A DNA stretch of 64,000 nucleotides from Molanna angustata (taxonomy: Eukaryota > Arthropoda > Insecta > Trichoptera > Molannidae), in NCBI GenBank assembly GCA_963576475.1, contig OY754972.1:9259062-9323061 (forward strand), written 5' to 3'. The position numbers and the translations under genes are program-made. Below are positions 51,165 through 61,640 of the stretch, piece after piece. The notes beneath the pieces are model-generated. The model was not told the origin of the DNA. It did not search any database and saw nothing but the letters and a program-made list of their open reading frames with translations. Each line of letters begins with the position of its first letter. Positions within the stretch are counted from its first letter, which is position 1.

Positions 51165-51325
51165 ACGACCGCCGCGTCGTGGCATAGTCGTACGCATTTT
51201 AACTTCTATGCAACATCCTAGGTTCGATGTCAAACTGAGAAAAAAAAAATTCACACAAAATTTGCTTCTCTGGACTGAAAAAAATCAGTCAGCTGGAAGA
51301 AATTGCCATTGACTAAATTGACTTA
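51165..51325 (+). mobile_element. SINE-like family F with head region
   Basis: Head CGACCGCCGCGTCGTGGCAT and AGTCGTACGCATTTTAACTT, B-box-like TAGGTTCGATGTC, then AATTTGCTTCTCTGGACTGA, AGCTGGAAGAAATTGCCATT. The 3' tail is missing. Together with 3053-3245 it suggests that family F is tRNA-related. Confidence 0.6.
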
Positions 51326-51954
51326 TTATTTTTAAAGAAGTTTACAACGAATTTGTCTCTAGCGCAAGTTTTTGAAATTTAACAAAATTAACAAATGTAT
51401 CTTGTTAATCGAAAAAGTTAAAAAAATGCTTGTGATATAGTGTAGTGTATTGTGTATGTTATGAAACATTAAGATGGTTTCTATTACGAGGAAACCAGAC
51501 GTAATTATCGGTGGGATGAAATTGTTTAATTTGCAACATGGGCGTTTGGCGGCGCCAGCATTCGCGATAATTTCTAATTTCCAATGCACTTTTCTCCACA
51601 AACCCAGCGTCGGTTTCCGCATATCCCCTCTCCCAATCCCCTCTGTCTTCTTATTCCCCCCCCCCTCTTACCGCATTTACTCCCTTCTTTCTTCTTCTTA
51701 TCTTCCTCTCCGCTCCATGTTTCAGCATCCTCCCCTGGTCAGGCCAGGAGCGAAGACATCTCGCCTAATGGGGAATATATGCCCCCTTCTTACAAGTAGC
51801 GCATCACATATGTACGTTCCTATCTCTGAATAATAATGTATGGACCAAACCCACAAATTAAGAACTGGAGAAAAATAGACCACAAACACTGAAAAATAAG
51901 AATTCTTTTTTTAAAAACTTGTTATTAAAAAGTAATTCTAACTTGAATATCAAT
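51326..51954. other. No gene recognised; GC and pyrimidine-rich patch
   Basis: 51535-51565 (GCAACATGGGCGTTTGGCGG, CGCCAGCATTCGCGA) is CpG-rich; 51630-51720 is pyrimidine-rich (CCCCCCCCCCTC). The 119-codon plus frame at 51474 has no motif. Confidence 0.35.
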
Positions 51955-52085
51955 TTGTGCTCTGGGTTAGTGATCCAGTGATCGCGAGCTCGTATCCAGT
52001 CACGACTGATTTCGTTCGCCTATAGCACAAGCATTTATGCTTAGTAAATGGAATGTATATTTACTTGTTACAAGGATCATTAGTA
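51955..52085 (+). mobile_element. SINE family D, 5'-truncated
   Basis: Starts in the anticodon arm (CTCTGGGTTAGTGATCCAGT), then GATCGCGAGCTCGTATCCAG, GATTTCGTTCGCCTATAGCA and CAAGCATTTATGCTTAGTAA. Confidence 0.75.
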
Positions 52086-53065
52086 AATATTACGTAGTAA
52101 AAGGAAGGAAGGAAAATGAGAGGGATCAGGTATTTTTGGAGAGATATCCCTGCTTTAGTCTTTTCTTGAAAATGGAAAGCGAGTTTGACAAAGTTATATC
52201 GGGACTCAAATTATTCCTAGCTGGACGTACTTAAAAGGAAGAGCTGAAAAATTCAATGTTGTGAATTGGGATAGCTAATGTAGTACGTTCAGCAGATTGA
52301 AGCGATAGGCCATCGTATAAAAATATGTAGCGAAAAAATCGAAACGGGGATCTGAAATAACATTAACAAGTAAGGCTACTCAAAAATCCAACAAGGCCCA
52401 ATTCTTATGTGGAAACACCAAATTAAAATATATTAAACAATTATTGAAATGTAAAAGTAGGTACATAGTGTCATATAAAAAGTTGACTACCCGTTATCAT
52501 TGTAGGTAGTTGAATATAACACAGACAATATGTATTATTACCCTTCGTACTAAGTTCATTCTACGTTTCATTGTCTTAGGTCAGTTGTATTGAGAGAGGC
52601 GTTCATAGGAAAGTATATTTTTCTCCTGAAGTTGGTAGTCCCTTAGTGCTGAGGGTTGGTATAAAGCGCTCATTAGAAAATCGATGCTTAAGTAACCATC
52701 ACACATGGGGTCATCTTTATACATACATAGGTAAGGATTCAACATTGAGAAAAATAATTTTATACGCTTTCATAAGTGGATGATTGTATAACCAGTTAAT
52801 AACTTTTTATCTTTGTATTAAGGGATGCACCACACCTCATTTCAATAATTATGATGAATAAAAAAAATTTGGTTGATAAAACGCAATAATGACTGACCTA
52901 TTCTAACCCATAGTTTGAATCTTACGCGACGTTGTATAATTTCATAATCTCTTTAATATCATATTAGAAATGTTCTATTTTGTACCGTGATTTTCCCTTG
53001 TAGGTACTGTAATGACTATGTCACTCTTCTGTTTTGAGATGAGCTATGTAATGAAATGTCGCGTC
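52086..53065. other. No gene recognised
   Basis: 52110-52250 has slightly better codon-like composition but no recognised product. The rest is AT-rich. Confidence 0.35.
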
Positions 53066-53252
53066 CTGTGGGACAGGTTCGGTCAAACAGCGAAATCAGA
53101 ACCCTTATGGTTACCCAAATCATGGATATAATTATGATATGGATTTATATAAGATCTTAATGATATTATAGAACTCCATATGATAATTATATCCATGATA
53201 TGGGCAATCATAAGGGTTTTTGTTTCACCGTTTGACCGGAATTACTCCCCTG
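53066..53252. mobile_element. Palindromic MITE-like element, copy 1
   Basis: Long inverted arms: TTCGGTCAAACAGCGAAATC, AGAACCCTTATGG and CATGGATATAATTATGATAT against, inverted, TTCCGGTCAAACGGTGAAAC, AAAAACCCTTATG and CATGGATATAATTATCATAT. The centre is short. A related palindrome is at 61.21-61.36 kb. The target duplication is unclear. Its right arm supplies the last codons of an accidental minus-strand frame through the neighbouring minisatellite. Confidence 0.65.
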
Positions 53253-53259
53253 ATTAGAC

Positions 53260-53914
53260 TTTAACGATTTGTCCGGTTTTTTGTCTTTCGATAACTTATT
53301 TCCAAAGCTTGGTTTTCCGGGCTGTGAGCTTGCTCTTTCTTTTACCCCAGGTAGGTTGCTGACTTCACCTAAGAAGGGAGGTACTGGTGGGTCTGACGGG
53401 ACGGGTGGTACTGAAGGGTCTGAAGGGACGGGAGGCATTGAAGGGACGGGAGGCACTGAAGGGACGGGAGGCACTGAAGGGACGGGAGGCACTGAAGGGA
53501 CGGGAGGCACTGAAGGGACGGGAGGCACTGAAGGGACGGGAGGCACTGAAGGGACGGGAGGCACTGAAGGGACGGGAGGCACTGAAGGGACGGGAGGCAC
53601 TGAAGGGACGGGAGGCACTGAAGGGACGGGAGGCACTGAAGGGACGGGAGGCACTGAAGGGACGGGAGGCACTGAAGGGACGGGAGGCACTGAAGGGACG
53701 GGAGGCACTGAAGGGACGGGAGGCACTGAAGGGACGGGAGGCACTGAAGGGACGGGAGGCACTGAAGGGACGGGAGGCACTGAAGGGACGGGAGGCACTG
53801 AAGGGACGGGAGGCACTGAAGGGACGGGAGGCACTGAAGGGTCTGAAGCGACGGGTGGTTATGGACCATTTTTAACTATACAGGCAATACGAAATTTGCC
53901 GGGGGTTCAACTAG
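53260..53914 (+). mobile_element. Helitron-like element 1, 3' end
   Basis: The 3' terminus is well defined: a GGCAA...TTGCC hairpin (53883-53900), then GGGGGTTCAACTAG, CTAG ending at 53914. CTRR ends preceded by a hairpin are diagnostic of Helitrons. The left limit is not known; 53260 is only where the flanking palindrome ends. No Rep/helicase sequence is seen. Confidence 0.5.
53425..53838. repeat. 18-bp minisatellite, 23 copies
   Basis: The unit GGGACGGGAGGCACTGAA repeats 23 times without length change; the first unit has GGCATTGAA. Degenerate units (GGGTCTGACGGGACGGGTGG, ACTGAAGGGTCTGAA) flank both sides. The period is a multiple of three, so several frames stay open on both strands (PPVPSV on one, TGGTEG on the other). 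It lies just upstream of a Helitron-like 3' end and is probably an internal minisatellite of that element. Confidence 0.95.
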
Positions 53915-54406
53915 TCTATATATAAAAATGGATTTACGAACATTTGTATGTGTCCGATGAACTCCCAAACTAACCATCCGATTGCGATGAAACTTTGAAA
54001 ATTTGTTCAGCTCATTCTGGAGAAGGTTTATGCATTATAATTTATTTATTTATTTATTCGATATCTCACAAAAAATGGTATTAATTGATATTTAGTGGGT
54101 TTGTTCAGCAAAAATCCTATATACCCATACATAAAATGGTATATTATATAAAACTGAAATTATGCTAAAGATTCAAGTACCTATATGTATTTGTTTCAAT
54201 AATTAAATAAAATTTAAATGAATGAATGAATGTATAAGGACGGAAGGGACTGTAGGGATTGAAGGGAAAAAATACGGAATTATAATTAGCGAATCTAGAT
54301 AAGAATGTTGACAGTGATAAAAAGGAAACATACCGAACAACCATTTTTTATATATTTGGAGGTAAATAATTAAACAGGCAGGACAACGTCTGCCAGGTTT
54401 TACTAG
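53915..54406 (+). mobile_element. Helitron-like element 2, short non-autonomous
   Basis: Starts TCTATATATAAAAATGGATT, directly after the CTAG of element 1. It has the TTTGTATGTGTCCGATGAAC and CATCCGATTGCGATGAAACT stretches common in insect Helitron-like repeats. The 3' end is AACAGGCAGGACAACGTCTG CC, a GGCAGGAC-AAC-GTCTGCC near-hairpin (54378-54394), then AGGTTTTACTAG ending at 54406, followed by T. 492 bases. Internal ATTTATTTATTTATTTATTC suggests a nested LINE tail. Confidence 0.65.
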
Positions 54407-54586
54407 TTAATATACAAAACAAATTATATAACATATATAAACTGACTAATAACACCCTACAATAGCCTCTTCTGGAACTTTTATTTTACACATGTTGAGT
54501 ATCTTTATTAAGCTGTGTAAAATAACATGTATTATCGTGTGTATTTTTTTTTCCACCTTCCACTACCGCAATGAAATAGGAGAAAG
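54407..54586. other. No gene seen
   Basis: Short AT-rich spacer between Helitron-like element 2 and the LINE tail. Confidence 0.4.
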
Positions 54587-55087
54587 TTAAATGTTACATT
54601 TTTTTCCTTCTTCTTCTTCTTTTAGGTCACAATCATAGGATTGGTCTGCACCAAACACTCGATCTTTCCACTTATCTCTATCGTCCGCCAGTCTCTTCAT
54701 CTCTTTGTAACTGCTACAGCGCATGTCACCGATAATCTGGTCTATGTAGTTGTATCTGGGGCGGCCTCTACAGTTACCCCCATCAGTCATTCCTTCGACG
54801 ATGGTAAAAAGCAGGCCTGGGTGCCGGATGTTGTGGCCTATCCAAGTTGTTCTCTGTTGGGCAATTCTTTTCATAAGTTGCCTTGTTTCTCCAACCCTGT
54901 TTAGTTCCTCGTCGTTGCTGATGTGTTCTGACCGGTGAACTTTAGCCATGCGCCTGTAGCACCATATCTCAAACGCAGACAGACGTCCCGTTTCGCATTG
55001 GCTGATGGTCCATGTTTCACAGCCATATAGAAGTACACTCCAGACAAGAGTCTTGATCAAATTTTTTCCTGAAAAATAAATAAACAA
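54587..55087 (-). pseudogene. RTE-like LINE, 5'-truncated 3' end
   Basis: A 166-codon frame, open throughout. It reads KTLVWSVLLYGCETWTIS, FEIWCYRRMAKVHRSEHIS, LNRVGETRQLMKRIAQQRT, then CRGRPRYNYIDQIIGDMRCS and KRLADDRDKWKDRVFGADQS. This is the post-RT C-terminus of RTE-type endonuclease-reverse transcriptases (SVLLYGCETWT...EMWCYRRM...RGRPR..W.DQI). The catalytic domains are missing. The final EEEE comes from the (GAA)n tail at 54605-54625. The first ~7 codons lie outside the LINE. Lack of stops suggests recent insertion. Confidence 0.85.
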
Positions 55088-56355
55088 AAATATTATAATT
55101 TCTATTGGGCGGTTGTTTAGAATATTATAATGCTTAAATAAAGTTAAATAATATGTCGCGTTATGTGACTTATAATGTATACGATTTTACCCAATTCGCA
55201 TAAAGAAGAGAAAATCTCTTTAATCTTAAGAATTTCCTTTTAAATTTTGATTAAATAAAATTATCCCGACTCCTCCCACGGGGCTTCCCTGTTTCGCAAT
55301 AAAGCTTCTACGTTCATTAATTAAACTCGGATACGTCCCTCCCGCTCGCTCTCACGTGCGAATCCGCTAAATGAGTAACGCCGTCTCCCTCTACGGAGCT
55401 TTGCGCAAAAATTAAATGCGGTTATATACATACAAGCTATTATCAGTATAAGATTCTGACGTCGTAAGAAAGCTATGCAAGTGAAGGTTTAAGACACAGA
55501 GGAAAACAGGGCTTAATCTCACTGTGGTTAAGATGAAAATTTGCTTGCCTTAGTGTGTGGCATATATTTCTTAATGAAAGTCTGCGGTGCATGTATATTT
55601 TTATAATTTAGATTTTCCCAGTTTTGTGTGGAGGAGATGTGGGGTGTGCTTGTGTGGGTGTATTAGTGTAATGTGGTCCATTTCCACAGCATCCGACGAG
55701 ATGGTGTTAGTTTAATTTTATCGGATTACTTCAGATGTGGCAACACTTGCCGTTTTAATGTAGCGAAGGTTGCATTTAAGAAGCCAAAGTTTTTTTTTTT
55801 TTTACAATGGCAAAGCTAATGTCAAATTAGTAGATATGGTTTCGTATTATTTAAGAGTGGGTAGGAAAATTCTTAAGTTAAATTGTTTTAAAAAAGATTT
55901 AAGTGTCGATTAAAATTGCGCAATACTTTGATACACATATTAAAACATGGTTTTGTAAAACGACTCAACATTTAATGACCTGTATATTCATTAAAAAACT
56001 TAAATGATTTGATATCTTCATATGATGTTGCTATTCCTTTGTGGCACATTTTTACAAAATATAAATAAATAAAAATATATATCTGGTTTTTTTTCATTTT
56101 TTTTATTTACACTGCACACAAACAACACTAGGTAAAAAATTACAATGAGTAAACTTAATATACATATAATTGTTACATAAACCATCCCTACCTAGTCAAT
56201 TACTTTGTATTAATAACGAATTTAGAGTTTTTTTTAAGAATTTCTTTTGGAATTTTTAGGAATAGGTAAGCCGAAAATACTCGAAATTCGTAGTTAATAC
56301 AAAGTTATTGTAGGTATATATTTTTTTATTTATTAATAAATTATTTTCTGGAGTG
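55088..56355. other. No gene recognised; possible unique sequence
   Basis: 55260-55430 is GC-richer and looks single-copy in the window (CCCGACTCCTCCCACGGGGC, CGTCCCTCCCGCTCGCTCTC, GCCGTCTCCCTCTACGGAGC). It could hold regulatory sequence. The rest is AT-rich. Confidence 0.35.
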
Positions 56356-56500
56356 AGTCATACACATACATACTATCACGGTATATCTCACAATGTGGAG
56401 TAACCAGCGAAAGGTGTGCGGGTGTGCATTACCTTGTAAAAGGAAGCACAACACTTGCGTGTGTCTCCATACTCCAGTCCCGTTTCTCCTAAAAAGACAA
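56356..56500 (+). mobile_element. Repeat family I copy
   Basis: CACATACATACTATCACGGT, CTCACAATGTGGAGTAACCA, GCGAAAGGTGTGCGGGTGTG, CATTACCTTGTAAAAGGAAG and CCAGTCCCGTTTCTCCT. Confidence 0.6.
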
Positions 56501-56574
56501 CTTTAAGAATGGATGGTGAACTTACTCATAAATGCTGAACTATGTGAGATGTAACTGTTAGCTGTTATATTTTT

Positions 56575-56890
56575 CATATCCCGGCTCTTATGGGACACCA
56601 GATATCTTTTGATAACCAGATTTTTTTCATAACCCGGCTCTAATGGGACACCAGATATTATTTGATTACCAGATATTTTTAATAACCCGGCTCTTATTGG
56701 ACACCAGATATCTTTTGATAACCAGATTTTTTTCATAACCCGGCTCTTATGAGACACCAGATATTTTTGATAACCAGGCTCTAATGGGACACCAGATATT
56801 TTTAATAACCCGGCTCTAATAGGACACCAGATATTTTTTGATAACCAGATATTTTAGATAACCCGGCTCTTATGGGACACCAGATAACGA
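56575..56890. repeat. Degenerate tandem repeat, ~52-bp unit
   Basis: AACCCGGCTCTTATGGGACA, CCAGATATCTTTTGATAACC recurs about seven times, with CGGCTC near 56582, 56635, 56687, 56740, 56778, 56809 and 56862. Some units are shortened to about 31-38 bases. The 84-codon minus frame through it is a by-product. Confidence 0.85.
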
Positions 56891-57061
56891 GTGGAGGCAC
56901 TATTCTAAGCCGATTTTTCGCAGCATAAGTAGGTAGTAATCATTTTTATTTTTATCTGTCCTAAACAAGTATTTTGAATCTATTGAATATTACGCATACA
57001 GTATTCATAAAACGATTTTTTCAGTAAATCAGCATTTTTTTAAAGTATTAATATGTTGTTG

Positions 57062-57215
57062 TTACAAGTACATACTACATATACACCCTCATACATTTCT
57101 TAAACTTGGCAACAATGCTTATGCTATGGGTGAACGAAACCGGTCGTGGCAGGATTTGAAATCTCAACCATTGGGTTACTAACCCAGCCTCGCTCATCGC
57201 TCTGCCTACACCCAT
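57062..57215 (-). mobile_element. SINE family D, diverged full copy
   Basis: Minus strand: GGGTGTAGGCAGAGCGATGA, GGCTGGGTTAGTAACCCAAT (anticodon loop TTAGTAA), GGTTTCGTTCACCCATAGCA, CATAAGCATTGTTGCC and GTATATGTAGTATGTACTTG. Older than the 33.5- and 63.7-kb copies by number of changes. Confidence 0.75.
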
Positions 57216-57539
57216 TTCATTTGATCATAGTATATTATTTCTTTTTTGGCAAAACGTCAAACGTCAGTCAGTCACAAATAGTCATATGAAAGAATCTTGA
57301 CTTAAGCAACTCAACTGATGAATACATCCTTTATCGGCGAACACTTATATCGCTCACAAACAAACGGAAAATCTTTCATGACATGTGTATAATGTACCAA
57401 TGTATGTATGTATGAATGTATGTATGTAGGTAAAGGCAGGCAGATGGAATTACCTATAGAGAAATTACATCTCTCGGCTCTCTTCTGTGCGCAGTTGTAT
57501 TTACCTTCAGACGACGCTTCAAATTTATTTCTGTCCCTC
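57216..57539. other. No gene seen; (TATG)n
   Basis: GTATGTATGTATGAATGTAT near 57403-57425 is a microsatellite, possibly a family-G tail. Otherwise unassigned. Confidence 0.35.
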
Positions 57540-58080
57540 TCGTTTATAATTGTAATTTGCATACCCCGTTAACTTTGTCCCGCTCGCACGGCGGCTCATT
57601 CCCTTCTGTCCCCGCAGTCGTATCTGGTCCCGACGCTTTTAAATTGTAATTTCGAAGACGAGGAAAAAGCCACGGGAAGCTTCAACGGTACACCGTTTGT
57701 TTGAGATTGTCGCGCGCCGTACTGTGAGCGGTGCTGGAAGTGTGTGTATGTGTGTATGCAAAGCCGCGACGGTGTCCCTTTCCTTCCGGCGGCCGGAGGG
57801 CGTCACGGCGTCCCTCTCCGACGTCGTTCGGGGCGTCGCGACGGCCGCGCTTCTCTGTGTTGGTGAGGTGTACAGGGGGTGGGACGGTATGCAAATGCGC
57901 GGATATCTGACGTTAAGGAACATTTTCATATAACGCTGGCGTGAATTCTCTATGTGTTGCTTTGTACGGCGGGGGGCGGGGGGTAGTGGAGGCTTTCAGG
58001 CCGGCGAATAGAAGAGGGACGATCGCCTCCCGAAACGGTCGTTTATTGTGATATTTTAACGAGTTTTCGATATTTATTTA
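57540..58080. promoter_or_regulatory. CpG-rich block, candidate promoter or 5' exon
   Basis: About 540 bases much richer in GC and CpG than the rest of the window (CGCTCGCACGGCGGCTCATT, CGGCGGCCGGAGGGCGTCAC, TCGTTCGGGGCGTCGCGACG, CGGCGGGGGGCGGGG). It occurs once in the window and resembles none of the repeat families. In an AT-rich insect genome this is what the promoter or first exon of a developmental gene can look like. Open frames of 70-96 codons occur on both strands without a recognised domain. No TATA or splice signal can be asserted. An unknown GC-rich transposon is the alternative. Confidence 0.35.
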
Positions 58081-59493
58081 ATCAACCCTTATCTTGCACC
58101 CACCACACAATCATTCAATCCATCATAATAAACTTTTCAATCTTCATAGATACATTCACTGACACTGTCCACACTAACTACCATTCAAAAACAACACGAT
58201 TTCTTATTTTTATTTTTATTTACTGTTTATTTACATTTTTTATTGTGTTATTATAAAAATATAGAAAAAAGTGTATTGGGCAATCGTTATTTGGTGCTCT
58301 GTTCAATCGACGGACTCGTAGCAACAAATTGTGAATGAAAAGTGTGAACGAAATAAAAAAAATATTAACAACCGGGCGGTCGACATAATAGCAACCACTT
58401 TGTATAAATAAAATAAATAATAATAAAATATATTATCAAGATGCAATGTAAATATGTAGGATAATGGATGGCGTTGTAGTTTTGTGACGTCATAACGACT
58501 TGTAATAAAAATAGTTGTCGCGTTCGGTCATCATAAAAATGACGTGCGTTTGGAAACTGGAAATCTTCATGTGTGGCTGGGATCAATCCCCGGACAACTG
58601 GTATTTTGACACTGTGGTACAATGTCTGTGATCTGGTTCCGGACCTGGCATCATCTCTGTAGGTGTTGGCCGTAAGATGTTAATATTGACATATTCTCAC
58701 TATTTTATTGCCGGCACTGTCTGATATTGTAGTTGGATATATTGTAAATTATAGACGATTTAATGTCGTATCGCTAACACTTGAACACGTTCTGGTATTA
58801 AAATGTAAAATGTTTTTAATTATCGCGTAAATTAAACGACAATCGTGATTTGCTTCGATATCGTGATATAAATTTAAAACTATAGATTGGATTTGTAAAC
58901 AAAAATATTTACGATGGTTATAAAAATATTATAATTCGAATATACAATCATTAGTGTTAAAAAAATACTGCAATCTACAAATTATGTGTTTTATTATTTT
59001 TTATAATTTATAAGTATTTTACAAAGTAGTAGATTTTAATTATTAATTATTTCATTTATTAAAAAAAGTTATAATCCATAAAGAGTATTTAAGAAAATAT
59101 TAGTCTGAAATTTTAACTTGTGTGTAAAAAATGCACTTGGGATTATTGAATCTTATTCTCATTGTCAAATATAACTGTATTTTATATAAATATTTTTTTT
59201 ATTTGAGTTATTATTAGCACCTTAGTTAATATTAATATAAATTCGGATGTTGGAAAGTATCATATATAGTAAGAAATATCTTGTTTATTTATGTAAAATT
59301 AATGAATATTTATGCATAAATCTGTTAGTACTTTTTCATTAGTTTAAATCATAAAGCCTTCTTTCTTTTTTTGAAATTGATCTTTTACTATGAGGTACCT
59401 ACCTATATTTCTTAGAGGTAGATAAGTACTTTTAAAGATTGGTTAAAAAACTACTTATTCAGAGCTGTTTTTATTTAAAAATTATTACTTGTA
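58081..59493. other. No gene seen
   Basis: AACCGGGCGGTCGACATAAT at 58370 resembles 28352. The minus frame at 58365-58622 crosses TGATCCCAGCCACACATGAA and is unrecognised. The rest is AT-rich, possibly intron or 5' flank of whatever owns the CpG-rich block. Confidence 0.35.
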
Positions 59494-59720
59494 CATCTTC
59501 GTGGCTCAGTTGGCTCAAATATCAGACTCCTGAGCGAAAGGTTCGATTACTGGTCGAGACAGTTTAATTGTATTTTCTGTTTTGATCTGTGAGACGATAA
59601 ATAATAACAAAAGTCTCCAGAATGTGGCAACTTGTTATTGGATGCGTGTTAAATTAATATTTGACATGATATAGGTACATATGTTAGTTGCCTGAAAAAT
59701 AATATAAAATAAATAATTAA
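59494..59720 (+). mobile_element. SINE family E, full copy
   Basis: CATCTTCGTGGCTCAGTTGG head, GACTCCTGAGCGAAAGG, GGTTCGATTACTGG B-box region, GTGAGACGATAAATAATAAC, CAGAATGTGGCAACTTGTTA, GGATGCGTGTTAAATTAATA and an AATATAAAATAAATAATT tail. Confidence 0.8.
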
Positions 59721-60289
59721 GGAAAATTACGTAGTTTAATGAATTCGGTATACGTATCTATAAATTTATGGGTTTAAAATTTTACTACTGAAAAAATTAG
59801 AAGTTTTTTCATGCAAAAACAACATAAAAAATAAATTTTTAAAGGCAATAAAATAATTTAATTTTTTGAACTAAATATAATTTTTAATCAATTCATTTTT
59901 TATTGATCAAATCGTTGTAATTAACTTCACATTTATTTTTATCATACTTTGGAAAGTAAGCATTAAATTTCATTGATGTCCATATAAAGTACCTATTTAT
60001 TAAAAAAATATTATTAATTGTGCTCGAAATAATTATCAATTAATAATAATTTGTTTAATTGCTTTTATTTTGATTTAATACTTTAGCACCGAGTTATTTA
60101 TTCAATTATGTATTATAAATAAATTTTATAAATTAAATCGTCAGTAAATACTAACTTAAAATTAATGAGATTAAATATCTTCCTATTATCATTTACTTTT
60201 ATCCTATTATCATTTGGAACTATTATAGTTCCAAACAAAAATTAGTAAATAAAATTTATGTTTTTACTATCACTAAATATTAATTACTA
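59721..60289. other. No gene seen
   Basis: Very AT-rich. CCTATTATCATTT occurs twice at 60182-60218. No recognised element. Confidence 0.4.
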
Positions 60290-60820
60290 CAAAAAACGGA
60301 GTATTATAAAAACTTTTGATGAAAATATTAGAAAATACACCTCTTTAGGTAACGAGATCAAAAGACTTTGGCATTCTCGTAAAATAATAATATTACCGTT
60401 CATTATTTCAGCCACTGGCATTATTCCAAAATCGTTAATCCGTAATTTAGAAATTATAGATTTATCGAAAAACTTAATAATAAAAATGTAAAAAACGGTA
60501 ATAATGAATACATGTAGAATTGTTAAAGATTTTTTAAACGTTAATATTCGGGAATCAGTAGGGTTGTTAGGTAGTATAGAGACCTCCTCAGAGCCTAATC
60601 CTTTGATATGTTAAGTATCTGGATGGGTGAACTATTCCCAATTGAAAGCTTGATGATGCGTTTGTTGCATTTTATTTTGCTCTTTTAAATAAATTACAAT
60701 TTACGCATTGATCTGCTAATTCTTTTGAGGAAGTTTATAATGGTAATAATAATAATTGAGTGTTATTATTCGTAGTGCTTAATTGTTATTAATATCATTA
60801 GTAAATCGGCCAGCGCCGCA
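60290..60820 (+). mobile_element. LINE 3' end, same family as 11.26-11.79 kb
   Basis: The frame reads KYTSLGNEIKRLWHSRK, then IIILPFIISATGIIPKSLI and RNLEIIDLSKNLIIKM before TAA at about 60491. The pattern EIxRxW...VIPxVIxAxGxIPKxL is a conserved C-terminal signature of many invertebrate LINE ORFs. The 3' UTR (TCAGTAGGGTTGTTAGGTAG, GGATGGGTGAACTATTCCCA) is shared with the minus-strand copy at 11.26-11.58 kb and ends CGGCCAGCGCCGC. 5' truncation is at about 60290. Confidence 0.75.
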
Positions 60821-60999
60821 ATAAACAAACTTTTCTCTAAAATACTAGTTATATAAGTGACACTAAAAAAACCTTGAGAGTAATTTTTCTATGGACAGGA
60901 CAGTAATTGAATGATTGTTTATGAAAGGGCATTTATTTTAAACTCATCATGATGGCAAGATATATGAAGCATATTTTTATTTCTCACTAACCCAAGGGT

Positions 61000-61640
61000 A
61001 TAAAGTGGGGAGTAATGAATTAGCAATTATTATTTCAGATTATCAACTAGTATCATGTTGAGATTGTATGTATTCTGTGATGTGTACTTTGTGTTAAGTA
61101 TGGCGTGTTTATTCTACTTTATCGATTATAGACTTAAGTAATCGTTCGATTCTTTACAAATTTGTATGTCTAATACGTGCATAAATCCTCTTAGATTTTG
61201 AAGGATGTCTGGGGGGGTAAGTCTCGTCAACAGGTGGAATCAAAACCATCCATGTTTACCCATATCTTAAGATGTTAAAGAACTCCATGAGATAATTACA
61301 TCCATCATATGAGTAGACATGCATGGTTTTGATTTCGCATGTCGACCAGACTAGCCCCTCTGATCTGTGATTCTCAATTTTTTAACTGTCAAATATTTAA
61401 AAGTGACCCCACGCTCACGAAAATGAAAATTTGATATTTTTATTTTCAAATTGTTAAAAAGGCACACTTTCATAAAACGCCATTGAAGAATTATCAAGTT
61501 TTAATAATAAAATATATAGGTAGGTACCTAAATACAAAATTATTTCATGAAAATTCTAAAAAAAAATCATTCAAAATATGATGTTTTGTGGTATGACTTG
61601 GTAGTGAGGAGAATAGCGTTGTCCCCAACCCACTCGTTTT
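61000..61640 (-). mobile_element. Repeat family A copy with nested palindrome
   Basis: Right end GTTGTCCCCAACCCACTCG at 61619; left end TTTCTCACTAACCCAAGGGT; inner GTTTATTCTACTTTATCGAT, TTTTTAACTGTCAAATATTT, GTGACCCCACGCTCACG. A palindromic element interrupts it at 61209-61362. Confidence 0.7.
61209..61362. mobile_element. Palindromic MITE-like element, copy 2
   Basis: Ends CTGGGGGGGTAAGTCTCGTC and, inverted, CAGAGGGGCTAGTCTGGTCG. Arms continue GGAATCAAAACCATCCATGT against GCGAAATCAAAACCATGCAT, then CCATATCTTAAGATG. Related to 53066-53252 by AATCARAACCNT and the ATCC-ATGATA-type centre. Other family-A copies lack it at this point. No clear target duplication. Confidence 0.65.

Noticed and set aside
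53208..53834. 208-codon minus-strand frame coding for a PPVPSV-repeat protein
   Set aside because: An 18-bp minisatellite keeps several frames open on both strands. The frame ends inside a palindromic element, and no conserved flanking domain is seen.
54641..54938. Plus-strand frames of 87 and 62 codons
   Set aside because: Antisense shadows of the RTE-like LINE C-terminus, which is clearly coded on the minus strand.
61209..61362. TCTG target duplication around the palindrome
   Set aside because: TCTG occurs near both edges but could equally be part of the element ends; comparison with empty family-A sites is ambiguous.
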